From Streptomyces xiamenensis (lineage in GTDB: Bacteria; Actinomycetota; Actinomycetes; Streptomycetales; Streptomycetaceae): 64,000 bases of DNA. Positions 40,705 to 50,115 of the stretch are shown piece by piece; position 1 is the stretch's first letter, and the number at the start of each line of letters is the position of its first letter. The stretch covers positions 620,001 through 684,000 of the forward strand of contig NZ_CP009922.3 in assembly GCF_000993785.3 (NCBI RefSeq), given 5' to 3'. The notes under the pieces were generated by a model. It was not told the origin of the DNA. It saw only the letters and a list, made by a program, of their open reading frames with translations, and ran no database searches. Position numbers and translations under genes: made by a program.

Positions 40705-41397
40705 TCACACCCGCAGCGCCTCCCGCACCGTCTCCTCCGCGCCGTCCTCCCCGGAGCCCGAGGAGGTGATCCGGCCGGCCTCCAGGACGTAGTAGCGCTG
40801 GGCGGCGCGCAGGGCGAAGCCCACGTGCTGCTCCACGAGCAGGACGGAAAGCCCGCCGCGGCCGCTCAGCTCGATGACGGTGCGCTGGATGTCGGCGACG
40901 ACCGAGGGCTGGATGCCCTCGGTCGGCTCGTCCAGCAGCAGCAGCCGGGGGCGGGTGATCAGGGCGCGGGCGATGGCCAGTTGCTGGCGCTGGCCGCCGG
41001 AGAGCAGTCCGGCGCGGCGGGTGCCCAGCGTCCGCAGCGCGGGGAAGAGGTCCAGCGCCTCGGCCAGCGCCGCCCGGCCGTCAGCGCGGCCGTCGGCGAC
41101 CAGCCGCAGGTTCTCCATCGCGGTCAGCTGCGGGAAGCTCTGCTGACCCTGCGGGACGTACGCCATGCCGCGCCGTACCCGCCGGTGGGCGGGGAGCCGG
41201 GTGATGTCCTCGCCCTCGAACCACACCCGCCCGGCCATGGGCCGCAGCAGGCCGAGCGCCGCGCGCAGCAGGGTGGACTTGCCGGCCCCGTTGTGGCCGA
41301 GGACGGCGGCCACCCCGTCTTCGGGGACCTCCAAAGACACGCCGTGCAGGACGCGGCTGCGGTCGTAGCCGGCCGCCAGTTCCTCGATGCGCAGCAT
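40705..41397 (-). CDS. urtE: Urea-type ABC importer ATPase UrtE
   Basis: 230 aa. ATG at 41397 overlaps the urtD stop (TGATG). LivF-like ATPase: GHNGAGKST near residue 33, MAYVPQGQQSFPQLTAMENL (Q-loop region), signature LSGGQRQQLAIARAL near residue 132, LLLLDEPTEGIQPS and VEQHVGFAL. The sequence VPQGQ..FP.L...ENL is characteristic of UrtE. With UrtD it powers uptake of urea or short amides through UrtBC. It is the last gene of the operon. Confidence 0.92.
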   Translation of the reverse strand: MLRIEELAAGYDRSRVLHGVSLEVPEDGVAAVLGHNGAGKSTLLRAALGLLRPMAGRVWFEGEDITRLPAHRRVRRGMAYVPQGQQSFPQLTAMENLRLVADGRADGRAALAEALDLFPALRTLGTRRAGLLSGGQRQQLAIARALITRPRLLLLDEPTEGIQPSVVADIQRTVIELSGRGGLSVLLVEQHVGFALRAAQRYYVLEAGRITSSGSGEDGAEETVREALRV

Positions 41398-42155
41398 CAC
41401 GCCTCGCTTCCCGCCGGTGCGGTGACCACCGGCTCGCCGAGATAGACCTCCTGGACCCGGGGGTCGGCCCGGACCTCGGCCACGGTGCCCTCGCTGAGCA
41501 CCCGGCCCGCGTGCAGCACCGTGACGCTGCGGGCGACGGCCCGCAGGAAGTCCATGTCGTGTTCGATGACGACGACGGTGCGGTCGGCCGCGATGCGCCG
41601 CAGGAGGGCACCGGTCGCCTCGCGTTCGGCGTGGCTCATGCCGGCGACCGGCTCGTCCAGGAGCAGCAGCCGCACGTTCTGCACCAGCAGCATGCCGATC
41701 TCCAGCCACTGTTTCTGGCCGTGGGCGAGTTCTCCGGCGGGCCGGTCGCGGTGGGCGGTGAGCCCGGTGGTCTCCAGGGCGGCGGCCACCTCGTCGGGGA
41801 TGTTCCGGCGCTGCCGCAGCAGGGTGCGGACGGGCCGGCCGGCGCCGGCGGCGATGTCCAGGTTCTGCAGCACGGTGAGCTGTTCGAAGACGGTGGCGGT
41901 CTGGAAGGTGCGGCCGATGCCGAGCCGGGCGACGCGGTGGACGGGGCGGCCGAGCAGTTCGTGGTCGCCGAAGCGGACCGAGCCGGTGGCGGGGGCGAGT
42001 CCGGTGACGGCGTCCACCAGGGTGGTCTTGCCGGCTCCGTTGGGGCCGATGAGGAAGCGCAGGTCCCCGGGGCGGATGTCGAGGTCGACGCCGTCGACGG
42101 CGGTGAAGCCGTCGAAGGTGACCCGCAGGTCGCGGATGGTCAGCGGCGCGTTCAC
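41397..42155 (-). CDS. urtD: Urea-type ABC importer ATPase UrtD
   Basis: 252 aa. GTG at 42155 overlaps the urtC stop. LivG-like ATPase: GPNGAGKTT near residue 37, GIGRTFQTATVFEQLTVLQNL near residue 80, and the UrtD-type variant signature LAHGQKQWLEIGML near residue 142 in place of LSGGQ, then LLLLDEPVAGMSHAE. The variant signature is normal for this subfamily and supports the assignment. Confidence 0.92.
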   Translation of the reverse strand: MNAPLTIRDLRVTFDGFTAVDGVDLDIRPGDLRFLIGPNGAGKTTLVDAVTGLAPATGSVRFGDHELLGRPVHRVARLGIGRTFQTATVFEQLTVLQNLDIAAGAGRPVRTLLRQRRNIPDEVAAALETTGLTAHRDRPAGELAHGQKQWLEIGMLLVQNVRLLLLDEPVAGMSHAEREATGALLRRIAADRTVVVIEHDMDFLRAVARSVTVLHAGRVLSEGTVAEVRADPRVQEVYLGEPVVTAPAGSEA

Positions 42156-43213
42156 GCGGGGGTTCCCTCCGTACGGGTGCGGCGGCGGGTGAGCAGTTGC
42201 CGCAGCGAGGCCAGGCCGCCGGGCAGGAAGGCGATGACGACGATGAACAGGCCCGCCTGGAAGTACGTCCAGGCGGCGGGGAATTCCTCGGACAGGGTGG
42301 TCTGGGCCCAGGCGACGGCGATGGCGCCGAGCGCGGCCCCGGCGAGCGAGGCGCGCCCGCCGATGGCGGCGCCGATGACGAACTGGATGGAGGGCACGAT
42401 GCCGATCAGCGCCGGCGAGATGATGCCGACCGCCGGGACGAACAGCGCGCCGGCCAGTCCGGCCATGCCGGCGGACAGGGTGTAGGCGGCGAGTTTGACC
42501 CGGGCCGGGTCGTAGCCGAGGAACCGGACGCGTTCCTCGGAGTCCCGTACGGCGACCAGCAGTTCTCCGTAGCGGGAGCGGAACAGCTGGCGGGTGATGA
42601 GCAGTACGGCGAGCAGCGTTCCGGCGATGACGAAGTACACCATCCGCTTGTTGAGTGGGTCGGCGAGGGCGAAGCCGAAGAAGCCCTGGAAGTTGGTGAG
42701 TCCGTTGGTGCCGCCGGTGGTGGCCTGCTGGCCGATGAGCAGGATGGCGAAGGCGGCGGCCAGGGCCTGGCTGAGGATCGCGAAGTAGGCGCCGCGCACC
42801 CGGCGTCGGAAGACGAGGAAGCCGATGAGGGCCGCGGTGGCCATCGGGAGCACCAGCACGGCGGCGAGTGCGAACAGCGGGTTGCGGAACGGCTCCCACC
42901 ACCAGGGGAGTTCGCCGCCGCTGCCGTACAGCAGCATGAAGTCGGGCACGGCGCCGGGCCCGGCGTCGGCGAGCTTGAGGTGCATGGCCATGGCGTAGCC
43001 GCCCAGTCCGAAGAACAGGCCCTGGCCCAGGGTGAGCATGCCGCCGCGTCCCCAGGCGAGGGCGATGCCCACGGCGACGATGGCGAAGCAGAGGTAGCGG
43101 GCGAGCAGGGAGAGCCGGAAGTCGGAGAGGACGGCGGGGGCGACGGCGAACAGCAGCGCGGCGGTGAGCGCGAAGCCGGCCAGGGTGAGGACGCGGGATC
43201 GGGTGTCGGTCAT
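42152..43213 (-). CDS. urtC: Urea-type ABC importer permease UrtC
   Basis: 353 aa. ATG at 43213 overlaps the urtB stop. LivM-like with about 9-10 membrane segments. Marks: AWGRGGMLTLGQGLFFGLGGYAMAMHL near residues 53-80, a periplasmic loop DFMLLYGSGGELPWWWEPF, GGTNGLTNFQGFFGF near residue 163 and the C-terminal IGGRASLAGAALGAIAVAW. It is a half of the membrane channel with UrtB. Confidence 0.92.
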   Translation of the reverse strand: MTDTRSRVLTLAGFALTAALLFAVAPAVLSDFRLSLLARYLCFAIVAVGIALAWGRGGMLTLGQGLFFGLGGYAMAMHLKLADAGPGAVPDFMLLYGSGGELPWWWEPFRNPLFALAAVLVLPMATAALIGFLVFRRRVRGAYFAILSQALAAAFAILLIGQQATTGGTNGLTNFQGFFGFALADPLNKRMVYFVIAGTLLAVLLITRQLFRSRYGELLVAVRDSEERVRFLGYDPARVKLAAYTLSAGMAGLAGALFVPAVGIISPALIGIVPSIQFVIGAAIGGRASLAGAALGAIAVAWAQTTLSEEFPAAWTYFQAGLFIVVIAFLPGGLASLRQLLTRRRTRTEGTPA

Positions 43214-44106
43214 GCCAGGCTCCGGGTGCGTACGGTGGAGATGCCCTGGGGCCGCCACTGGAGGAAGGCCACGATGGCGATGAGCACCGCGACCTTGGCG
43301 AGCGAGACGGTGGTGGAGTACTCGACGACCGCTTGCAGCACGCCCAGGGCGAAGGCGGCGATGACGGCGCCGCGCAGCCGGCCGATGCCGCCGACGACGA
43401 CCACCAGGAAGGCGTCGATGATGATGTTGGTGCCCATGGTGGGGCCGATCGGGCCGATGAGGGTGAGGGCGACGCCCGCGACGCCGGCCAGTCCCGATCC
43501 GATGAAGAAGGTGAGCCGGTCGACGCGGGCGGTGGCGATGCCGGAGGCCTCGGCGAGTTCGCGGTGCTGGACGACTGCGCGGATCCGGCGGCCGAGCGGG
43601 GTGCGGCGCAGGGTGAGGGTGAGGGCGACGACGGCGGTCAGGGCCAGGGTGAGGATGAACAGCCGGGCGTGGGAGAGGGTGAGCGGGTGCTCGCCGCCGA
43701 ACAGGGTGATGCGTCCGGTGAGCCATTCGGGCGCCCTGGTCTGCACGTTGGGGGCGCCGAAGATGTCGCGGGCGAGCTGCTGGAGCAGCAGGGAGACGCC
43801 CCAGGTGACGAGCAGGGTGTCCAGGGGGCGGGTGTACAGCCGCCGGATCAGGGCCCATTCGAGGAGGACGCCCAGGGCCCCGGCCACCGCGAAGGCGGCC
43901 GGGAGGGCGAGCAGCAGCGAGGTTCCGGCGTCCGTCAGGTGCTGTTGCAGGACGTAGGTGGTGTACGCGCCGGCCATGATGAACTCCCCGTGGGCCATGT
44001 TGATGACCCCCATCTGACCGAAGGTGAGGGAGAGTCCGAGGGCGATCAGCAGCAGGACGGCGCCGATGCTGATGCCGGTGAAGGACTGGCTGAGGATGAC
44101 GGTCAT
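43210..44106 (-). CDS. urtB: Urea-type ABC importer permease UrtB
   Basis: 298 aa. ATG at 44106 overlaps the urtA stop. LivH-like with about 8 membrane segments: [26 protein letters not shown] near residues 22-47, [20 protein letters not shown] near 93, and [20 protein letters not shown] near 236. It lacks the long N-terminal extracytoplasmic extension seen in some proteobacterial UrtB proteins. It pairs with UrtC. Confidence 0.92.
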   Translation of the reverse strand: MTVILSQSFTGISIGAVLLLIALGLSLTFGQMGVINMAHGEFIMAGAYTTYVLQQHLTDAGTSLLLALPAAFAVAGALGVLLEWALIRRLYTRPLDTLLVTWGVSLLLQQLARDIFGAPNVQTRAPEWLTGRITLFGGEHPLTLSHARLFILTLALTAVVALTLTLRRTPLGRRIRAVVQHRELAEASGIATARVDRLTFFIGSGLAGVAGVALTLIGPIGPTMGTNIIIDAFLVVVVGGIGRLRGAVIAAFALGVLQAVVEYSTTVSLAKVAVLIAIVAFLQWRPQGISTVRTRSLA

Positions 44107-45353
44107 CGGGCCAGGCCCTCGGCCCAGTCGTACTCCTTGAGGTAGGGGTCGGGCTTGATGGGCTGATCGGAGGACCAGATCTCGGCGATGGTGCCGTCGG
44201 CCTCGATGCGGCCGATGCGGTTGGTCTTGTGGAGGTGCTGGGTCTCGCCGTCGACGGTGACGGTGCCCTCGGGGGCGTCGAAGGTGATGCCGTCGGCGGC
44301 GGCGCGCACGTCGGCGACCTCGAAGGAGCCGGCCTCCTCGACCATCTCCTTCCACAGGTGGACGGAGGTGTAGGCGGCCTCCATCGGGTCGGAGGTGGGC
44401 CGGTCGGCGCCGTACTTCGCCTGGTAGGCGGCGACGAACGCCTCATTCGCCGGGGACTCGGTGGTCTGGTAGTAGTTCCAGGAGGTCAGCTGGCCGGTGA
44501 GGTACTGGGTGCCGATGCCCTTGACCTCTTCCTCGGCGATGGAGACGGACAGCACGGGCATGGTGTCGGCGGTGAGGCCGGCCGCGTCGTACTCCTTGAA
44601 GAAGGAGACGTTGCTGTCGCCGTTGAGGGTGTTGAAGACCGCGTCGGCGCCGGACGCCTCGACCTTGTTGGCGATGGTGGCGAACTCGGTGGAGCCCAGG
44701 GGGGCGTAGTCCTCGCCGAGGATCTCGATGCCGTGGGCCTCGGCGTACGCCTCGATGATCATGTTGGCGGTGCGGGGGAAGACGTAGTCGCTGCCGACGA
44801 GGTAGAGCGAGGCGACGCCCTGTTCGCGCAGGTAGTCCAGGGCGGGCACGATCTGCTGGTTGGTGGTGGCGCCGGTGTAGAAGATGTTGGGCGATTGTTC
44901 GAGGCCCTCGTACTGCACGGGGTAGAAGAGCAGCGCGCCGTGCTGTTCGAAGACGGGGAGCACGGCCTTGCGGCTGGCCGAGGTCCAGCAGCCGAAGACG
45001 GCGGCGACCTGGTCCTGCTGGATGAGCTTGCCGGCCTTCTCGGCGAAGGTGGGCCAGTCGGAGGCGCCGTCCTCGCCGATGGGCTCGATCTGTTTGCCGA
45101 GGACGCCGCCGTCCGCGTTGATCTCCTCGATGGCCAGGAGGATGGCGTCGCGGACGGTCACCTCGCTGATGGCCATGGTGCCGGAGAGCGAGTTGAGCAG
45201 GCCCACCTTGATGGTGTCGCCCGAGGTGTCGATGGTGGCGGCCCCTGGGGCCGTGTCCTCGTCCCCGGTACGGGCGCCGCAGCCGCTGAGCGCGGCGGCG
45301 GTGGCCAGGGCGAGAACGCATGAGGCCAGACGGTATCCCCGGGCTGTGGGCAT
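44103..45353 (-). CDS. urtA: Urea-type ABC importer substrate-binding lipoprotein UrtA
   Basis: 416 aa. ATG at 45353 with a strong GAGGAGG site. The signal peptide ends in lipobox LSGC near residue 24. UrtA marks: [66 protein letters not shown] near 126, [21 protein letters not shown] and the C-terminal [15 protein letters not shown]. Binds urea (possibly short amides) outside the membrane. First gene of urtABCDE, all joined by 1-4 nt overlaps. No urease genes lie in the window. Confidence 0.93.
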   Translation of the reverse strand: MPTARGYRLASCVLALATAAALSGCGARTGDEDTAPGAATIDTSGDTIKVGLLNSLSGTMAISEVTVRDAILLAIEEINADGGVLGKQIEPIGEDGASDWPTFAEKAGKLIQQDQVAAVFGCWTSASRKAVLPVFEQHGALLFYPVQYEGLEQSPNIFYTGATTNQQIVPALDYLREQGVASLYLVGSDYVFPRTANMIIEAYAEAHGIEILGEDYAPLGSTEFATIANKVEASGADAVFNTLNGDSNVSFFKEYDAAGLTADTMPVLSVSIAEEEVKGIGTQYLTGQLTSWNYYQTTESPANEAFVAAYQAKYGADRPTSDPMEAAYTSVHLWKEMVEEAGSFEVADVRAAADGITFDAPEGTVTVDGETQHLHKTNRIGRIEADGTIAEIWSSDQPIKPDPYLKEYDWAEGLAR

Positions 45354-45474
45354 CGCGGTTCCTCCTCGGCCCTTGCGGAAGGGCCTGCACGATCGGAAGT
45401 TGCCGCCGGGCAGCGCCGCCCGGCGAGGGCATGCCACAGCTTTGGAGGGAGCCGTTTCCGGGGAATGTCACGTT

Positions 45475-45504
45475 CATTAATACTTCCGTCCGGAAGTATT
45501 AATG
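45475..45504. promoter_or_regulatory. 30-nt AT-rich near-perfect palindrome upstream of urtA
   Basis: CATTAATACTTCCG (45475-45488), TC, CGGAAGTATTAATG (45491-45504): perfect 14-bp arms. It lies 121 nt upstream of urtA and 6 nt after the AmiC-like gene stop. Its AT content differs from every other terminator stem here, and the ACTTCC/GGAAGT core looks like a dimeric repressor site (MarR or TetR type). It could also act as a weak terminator for the AmiC-like gene. Confidence 0.6.
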
Positions 45505-45509
45505 GTCCG

Positions 45510-46604
45510 TCAGCCGGTCCACGCGTCCAGGTCGGCGGTCACCCGGAAGTCCAGGCCGTCCGCCTCCGCGAGATAGATGCGCTGCCGTACATGACGGCCG
45601 GTCAGCCGCAGGATGCCCCGGGCGCCCTCGTAACTGACCTCCTGCGCCGTGCCCTCGATCGCCGGGACCGCCCAGGACCCGGCCCGCGCGATCAGCGCCG
45701 CCAGCAGCAGCACGCCCTCGTAGCAGGACTCCCCCAGGCTGCTGGGCGCCGGGGCCGCCGGGCCGAAGCGCCCCGCGTACCGGCCGTGGAAGTCCAGGGT
45801 GTCGGCGGTGGCCAGTGCCCCGAAGAAGCCGGCCGTCGCGGACAGGTTCCGGGTGCCGGCCACCCCGGAGGCGACCAGCATGTTCTCGTCCATCAGGGTG
45901 GACAGCCGCAGCGCCCGCTGATCCAGGGCGGCGGCTCCGAAGGCCCGGTTGAACCGCACCGCGTCACTGCCCACCAGCAGCATCAGCACGGCGTCCGCCT
46001 CGCTGCGCTCGATCGCGCGCAGGGGCGCCGCGAAGTCGTCGGTGCCCAGCGGAAGATAGCTCTCGCCGCAGATCACCGTCCCCGACTCGCGGGCGTAGCG
46101 GTGGGCGGCCCGGGCGGTGTGCCGGGGCCAGACGTAGTCGTTGCCGACCACGTACCAGCGGCGCACCCGGCGTTCGGCGGCCAACAGCCGCATGGCGGGC
46201 CGCAGCTGGCCGCCGGGTGTCTCGCTGGTGAGGTAGACGCCGGTGGTGTTCTCACCGCCCTCGTACAGGGCGGTGTAGACGTACGGGACCCGGTGGGCGA
46301 TCAGCGGGGCCAGGGCCCGGCGCACCGAGGAGATGTGCCAGCCGGTGACACCCTGCACGGCGCCCGCCTCGATGAGGGCGCACACCTCGGCGGCCACCCG
46401 GTGCGGGGGCGCGCCGCCGTCCACGGTGACCAGCCGCAGCGCGCGTCCCATGACGCCTCCGGCCGCGTTGACCTCCTCGGCGGCGAGTTGGGCGCACAGT
46501 TCGCAGCCCGGACCGAAGATCCCGGCCGGGCCCTGCCGCGGCACGACCAGGGCGACGCCGAGGGTGCCGGTGGCGGCGGGGGCGAGCTGTTCCCGGTACG
46601 TCAC
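45510..46604 (-). CDS. Cytosolic AmiC/UrtA-like ligand-binding protein, candidate amide/urea sensor
   Basis: 364 aa. GTG at 46604; the ribosome site is weak and the frame is open upstream, but the region upstream holds the divergent MarR start. The fold is that of periplasmic type-1 binding proteins (GTLGVALVVPRQGPAGIFGPGCELCAQLAAEEVNAAGG in outline, then VTGWHISSVRRALAPLIAHRVPY, WYVVGNDYVWPRHTARAAHRYA, GTDDFAAPLRAIERSEADAV). There is no signal peptide or lipobox, so it should stay in the cytoplasm, as AmiC does in the amidase operon of Pseudomonas. Placed between urtABCDE and a divergent MarR gene, a sensory role is likely. Confidence 0.78.
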   Translation of the reverse strand: MTYREQLAPAATGTLGVALVVPRQGPAGIFGPGCELCAQLAAEEVNAAGGVMGRALRLVTVDGGAPPHRVAAEVCALIEAGAVQGVTGWHISSVRRALAPLIAHRVPYVYTALYEGGENTTGVYLTSETPGGQLRPAMRLLAAERRVRRWYVVGNDYVWPRHTARAAHRYARESGTVICGESYLPLGTDDFAAPLRAIERSEADAVLMLLVGSDAVRFNRAFGAAALDQRALRLSTLMDENMLVASGVAGTRNLSATAGFFGALATADTLDFHGRYAGRFGPAAPAPSSLGESCYEGVLLLAALIARAGSWAVPAIEGTAQEVSYEGARGILRLTGRHVRQRIYLAEADGLDFRVTADLDAWTG

Positions 46605-46659
46605 CCGGCCATCATGGCGCGGTTTGTAGGATGGTCGTTCCCGCGGCCCGAGGAGCGAG

Positions 46660-47112
46660 ATGCCCGCTGACGATCTGGCCACGCTGCTCACCCGAGCCGA
46701 ACGGCTCGCGGTCCGCCGGCTGCGTGCCGTGCTGGAGGGCACGGGCTGCACGGTGGACGCCTGGCGGGTGCTGTCGCTGCTCGCGGACGGCGAGGGGCAC
46801 GGCATGACGGCCATCGCCGAGCGGGTGCTGCTGCCGCCGCCCACCCTGACCCGGCTGGTGGATCAGCTGGTGGACGACGGTCTGGTGCACCGTCGCGTGG
46901 ACCCGCTGGACCGGCGGCGGGTGCTGGCCGCGCTGACCCCGCGCGGCACCGAGCACTGGCGGCGGCTGGACGGCCTGGTGCGCGCGGACAACCCCGAACT
47001 GCCGGGCGGTGGCGCGGACGAGGAACTGCTCAGCGCCCTGCTGGCCCGCCTGATCACCCGTCTCGAAGAGGTCGGGGACTCCTCCGCCCCCCGGCTCCCG
47101 GCCGGTACCTGA
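46660..47112 (+). CDS. MarR-family transcriptional regulator
   Basis: 150 aa. ATG at 46660 with GAGGAG upstream. Winged helix-turn-helix at about residues 30-100: WRVLSLLADGEGHGMTAIAERVLLPPPTLTRLVDQLV and wing VDPLDRRRVLAALTPRG. It is divergent from the AmiC-like gene with 55 bp between starts, so shared control of that gene and possibly of urtABCDE is likely. The C-terminal dimerisation helix is short and Leu-rich. Confidence 0.88.
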   Translation: MPADDLATLLTRAERLAVRRLRAVLEGTGCTVDAWRVLSLLADGEGHGMTAIAERVLLPPPTLTRLVDQLVDDGLVHRRVDPLDRRRVLAALTPRGTEHWRRLDGLVRADNPELPGGGADEELLSALLARLITRLEEVGDSSAPRLPAGT

Positions 47113-47129
47113 GCGCGGGCCGCCTGGCC

Positions 47130-47166
47130 CGGGGCCGCCGGCCGGTGCGCCGGGGCAGCGGCCCCG
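47130..47166. terminator. Probable bidirectional terminator
   Basis: Arms CGGGGCCGC (47130-47138) and GCGGCCCCG (47158-47166) with a 19-nt loop lie in the 123-bp gap between the convergent MarR and DUF2330 genes. Confidence 0.4.
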
Positions 47167-47235
47167 CGCGGCAGCGGTTCGTCGGCGAAGGCCACCGCGG
47201 TCAGTGCGGTGGACAGCCCTGGCAGGGCGAAATGA

Positions 47236-48357
47236 TCAGCTCCAGGCCGGTTCCTTCCGTCGCCGCCACTGCCGCACGGCCCACACCACGGGCACCAGGG
47301 CCAGGACGACCACGGCCCCGGTGGTGAGCTGCCAGGCGGGGACGCCGAACCAGTGCAGCAGCCGGTCGTCGTAGTACACCCTGCGGAACTCGGTGTCCTC
47401 GGCCGTGCGGCGCAGCACGTGGTCGCCCTCGATCAGTCCCGGCCGGGCGAACTCCTGGCGGATCACGGTGAGGAAGGCGTCCTCGCCCGCCAGGTCGCGC
47501 AGCGGGCCGGGCGAGGGGGTGAGGCGTCCGGCGAAGGTGACCTCGGGCTGATCGCCGCCGAGGGTGGAGGCGGGCTCCATGCGGTGGGCGGACAGGACGT
47601 AGAGGGTCAGCAGTTGCTCGGTCTCGGCCAGCCGGGACAGCCGCATGGGGTAGACGAGTTCGTCGGAGGCGAAGGTGAGGCTGATGGGGTCCAGGGTGCC
47701 GCCCAGGACCGCGTCCTGCTCGCCGGGCGCGTCCGGGGCGAGCCGCAGCGCCACGTACTCCCACTCCTGCTCGACGTAGGGGGTGAGTTCGGCGGCCATG
47801 TCCGCGGGGAGGGTGAAGCCGTTGTCCCGCAGCCACTCCTCCAGCGCGGTGGGGTCGGTGGCGGTCAGCCGGGCCACGTCGAAGGGGCCCAGGCGGTCCC
47901 GGCTGACCACCCCCACGGGGGGCGCGCCCGTGTCGGGCGCCGCGCCCGCCATCGCGCCGTCGCCCTCCTCGCCGCGCGGCCAGTCACCCGGGCGCGGCCA
48001 GAAGTAGAAGCGGTCGCGGTACTCGGGGGCGGCGGCCGACCACAGTTCGTCGAACAGCCCGGGGTCGCCGAGGGAGACCTCGGCACGGCTGGGCACCGGC
48101 ATGATCCAGGCGGCCTCGGCGGCGTCCCCGCCCACCGTCAGGCTCATGACGATCTGTTCGGTCTCGCCGTCCCAGCGCACCGCCGAGGTCTCCTCCTCGA
48201 CCGTGAGCCGCTGCCCGGGGCCGGTGACCATGCCGCCGCAGCCGCACGCGTACGCGGGCCAGGCGACGGCCACCAGTTGGGTGGCCAGCAGCAGCAGGAC
48301 GAGCAGAACCGACCTGCGGGCCGTGCTCAGGACCGGTGCACGGGCCGGTGTACGCAT
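47236..48357 (-). CDS. DUF2330 membrane-anchored extracytoplasmic protein
   Basis: 373 aa. ATG at 48357. Signal peptide at about residues 15-37 (SVLLVLLLLATQLVAVAWPAYA) directly followed by CGCGGM, the usual cysteine start of mature DUF2330 proteins. The globular domain includes TAWIMPVPS-type and DRLGPFDVARLTATDPTALEEWLRDNGF segments. One membrane helix near residue 340 (LTTGAVVVLALVPVVWAVRQW) anchors the C-terminus, with a short basic cytoplasmic tail. The function of the family is unknown. Confidence 0.88.
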   Translation of the reverse strand: MRTPARAPVLSTARRSVLLVLLLLATQLVAVAWPAYACGCGGMVTGPGQRLTVEEETSAVRWDGETEQIVMSLTVGGDAAEAAWIMPVPSRAEVSLGDPGLFDELWSAAAPEYRDRFYFWPRPGDWPRGEEGDGAMAGAAPDTGAPPVGVVSRDRLGPFDVARLTATDPTALEEWLRDNGFTLPADMAAELTPYVEQEWEYVALRLAPDAPGEQDAVLGGTLDPISLTFASDELVYPMRLSRLAETEQLLTLYVLSAHRMEPASTLGGDQPEVTFAGRLTPSPGPLRDLAGEDAFLTVIRQEFARPGLIEGDHVLRRTAEDTEFRRVYYDDRLLHWFGVPAWQLTTGAVVVLALVPVVWAVRQWRRRKEPAWS

Positions 48358-48376
48358 GTCTCCCCCTCAGTGTTGC

Positions 48377-50029
48377 CTACAGCGCGCGGGCGGCGGCACG
48401 GCCGGCCGCGCGGCCGGAGAACAGGCAGCCGCCCAGGAACGTCCCCTCCAGGGAACGGTATCCGTGCATGCCGCCGCCGCCGAAGCCGGCCGCCTCGCCG
48501 GCCGCGTACAGGCCGGGCAGCGGTTCGCCGTCCTCGCCCAGGACCCGGCCGCCGAGGTCGGTGAGCAGGCCGCCGAGCGTCTTGCGGGTGAGCAGGTTCA
48601 GCCGGACGGCGATCAGCGGGCCGGCCTTGGGGTCGAGCAGCCGGTGCGGGGCGGCCACCCGGATGAGCTTGTCGCCGAGGTAGCGCCGGGCCCCGTGCAC
48701 CGCGGTCAGCTGGAGATCCTTGGAGAACGGGTTGCCGATCTCCCGGTCACGTGCCTCGATCTCACGGCGCAGCAGGGCCTCGTCGATCAGTCCGTCGCCG
48801 GTGACGCCGTTCATGCCGCGGGCCAGCGCGGCCGGGTCGCCCGCGACGACGAAGTCCGCGCCGTGCTCCAGGAACGCGCGCACCGGGGCGGGGGCGCCCG
48901 ACCGTGCCCGTCCCAGGACCTGGCGCACACTCTTGCCGGTCAGGTCCGGGTTCTGTTCGGAGCCGGAGAGGGCGAACTCCTTCTCGATGATGCGCTGGGT
49001 GAGCACGAACCAGGTGTATTCGTGTCCGGTGCGCATGATGTGTTCGAGGGTGCCGAGGGTGTCGAAGCCGGGGAAGAGCGGCACGGGCAGCCGTTTGCCG
49101 GTGGCGTCCAGCCACAGCGAGGACGGTCCGGGCAGGATGCGGACGCCGTGCCGGGCCCACACCGGATTCCAGTTGTGGATGCCCTCCGTGTAGTGCCACA
49201 TCCGGTCCCGGTTGACCAGGCGCGCCCCGGCCCGTTCGGCGATGCCCAGCATCAGGCCGTCGACGTGCGCGGGCACCCCGGTGAGCATCCGGCGCGGGGC
49301 GGTGCCCAGCCGCTGGGGCCAGTGGGCGCGCACCAGTTCGGGGTTGCCGCCGATGCCGCCGGTGGTGATGACGACGGCCTGGGCGCGCAGTTCGAAGGCG
49401 CCGGCCACCTCGCGGCTGCTGGCCGCTCCGCGCGGCACGGAGTCGGGGGTGAGCACCTCGCCGGTGACGGTGTCCACGGTGCCGTCGGTGGTGGCCAGTG
49501 CGGTGACCCGGTGCCGGAAGCGCAGGTCCACCAGACCGGTGGCCGCGGCCTCCCTGACCCGGCGTTCGAAGGGGGCGAGCAGGCCGGGACCGGTGCCCCA
49601 GGTGATGTGGAAGCGGGGTACGGAGTTGCCGTGCCCGCCGGCGTCGCCGCCGCCGCGCTCGGCCCAGCCGACGACGGGGAAGAAGCGCACCCCCTGGCCG
49701 TGCAGCCAGGCGCGCTTCTCCCCCGCGGCGAACTCGGTGTAGGCGCGGGCCCAGCGGCGCGGCCAGGTGTCCTCCTCGCGGTCGAAGCCCGCCGTGCCCT
49801 GCCAGTCCTGCCAGGCGAGTTCGCGGCTGTCGCGGATGCGCAGCCGGCGCTGCTCGGGTGAGTTGACGAGGAACAGGCCGCCGAAGGACCAGTGGGCCTG
49901 GCCGCCCAGGGACGCCTCGGGTTCCTGGTCGAGCAGGATCACCGTGCGGCCGGCCGAGGCCAGTTCGGCGGTGGCGACCAGCCCGGCGAGGCCGGCTCCG
50001 ATCACGATCACGTCGGCGTCGTACGCCAT
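48377..50029 (-). CDS. FAD-binding dehydrogenase (fumarate reductase / ketosteroid dehydrogenase superfamily)
   Basis: 550 aa. ATG at 50029. FAD motif VIVIGAGLAGLVATAEL at residues 7-23, then LLDQEPEASLGGQAHWSFGGLFL, and the C-terminal FAD-loop LYAAGEAAGFGGGGMHGYRSLEG near residue 505. A conserved internal segment, VITTGGIGGNPELVRAHWP, is typical of this clade, often annotated only as FAD-binding dehydrogenase. Likely a soluble or peripheral desaturase or reductase; the substrate is not readable. It stands 86 bp downstream of the sugar dehydrogenase gene on the same strand. Confidence 0.87.
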   Translation of the reverse strand: MAYDADVIVIGAGLAGLVATAELASAGRTVILLDQEPEASLGGQAHWSFGGLFLVNSPEQRRLRIRDSRELAWQDWQGTAGFDREEDTWPRRWARAYTEFAAGEKRAWLHGQGVRFFPVVGWAERGGGDAGGHGNSVPRFHITWGTGPGLLAPFERRVREAAATGLVDLRFRHRVTALATTDGTVDTVTGEVLTPDSVPRGAASSREVAGAFELRAQAVVITTGGIGGNPELVRAHWPQRLGTAPRRMLTGVPAHVDGLMLGIAERAGARLVNRDRMWHYTEGIHNWNPVWARHGVRILPGPSSLWLDATGKRLPVPLFPGFDTLGTLEHIMRTGHEYTWFVLTQRIIEKEFALSGSEQNPDLTGKSVRQVLGRARSGAPAPVRAFLEHGADFVVAGDPAALARGMNGVTGDGLIDEALLRREIEARDREIGNPFSKDLQLTAVHGARRYLGDKLIRVAAPHRLLDPKAGPLIAVRLNLLTRKTLGGLLTDLGGRVLGEDGEPLPGLYAAGEAAGFGGGGMHGYRSLEGTFLGGCLFSGRAAGRAAARAL

Positions 50030-50115
50030 GCCTGCCCCGCCCCATCGCCTCGGCCCCGGACTGGCTTCAGATCTTGGGCGCCCGGCGGGCCGCCGTCAAC
50101 CTTCGGTGCGTGCCG

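Noticed and set aside
45454-45471. GlnR-like box (GTGAC and GAAAC on the minus strand) upstream of urtA
   Set aside because: The two halves are 8 nt apart instead of the expected 6 and no second box is visible.
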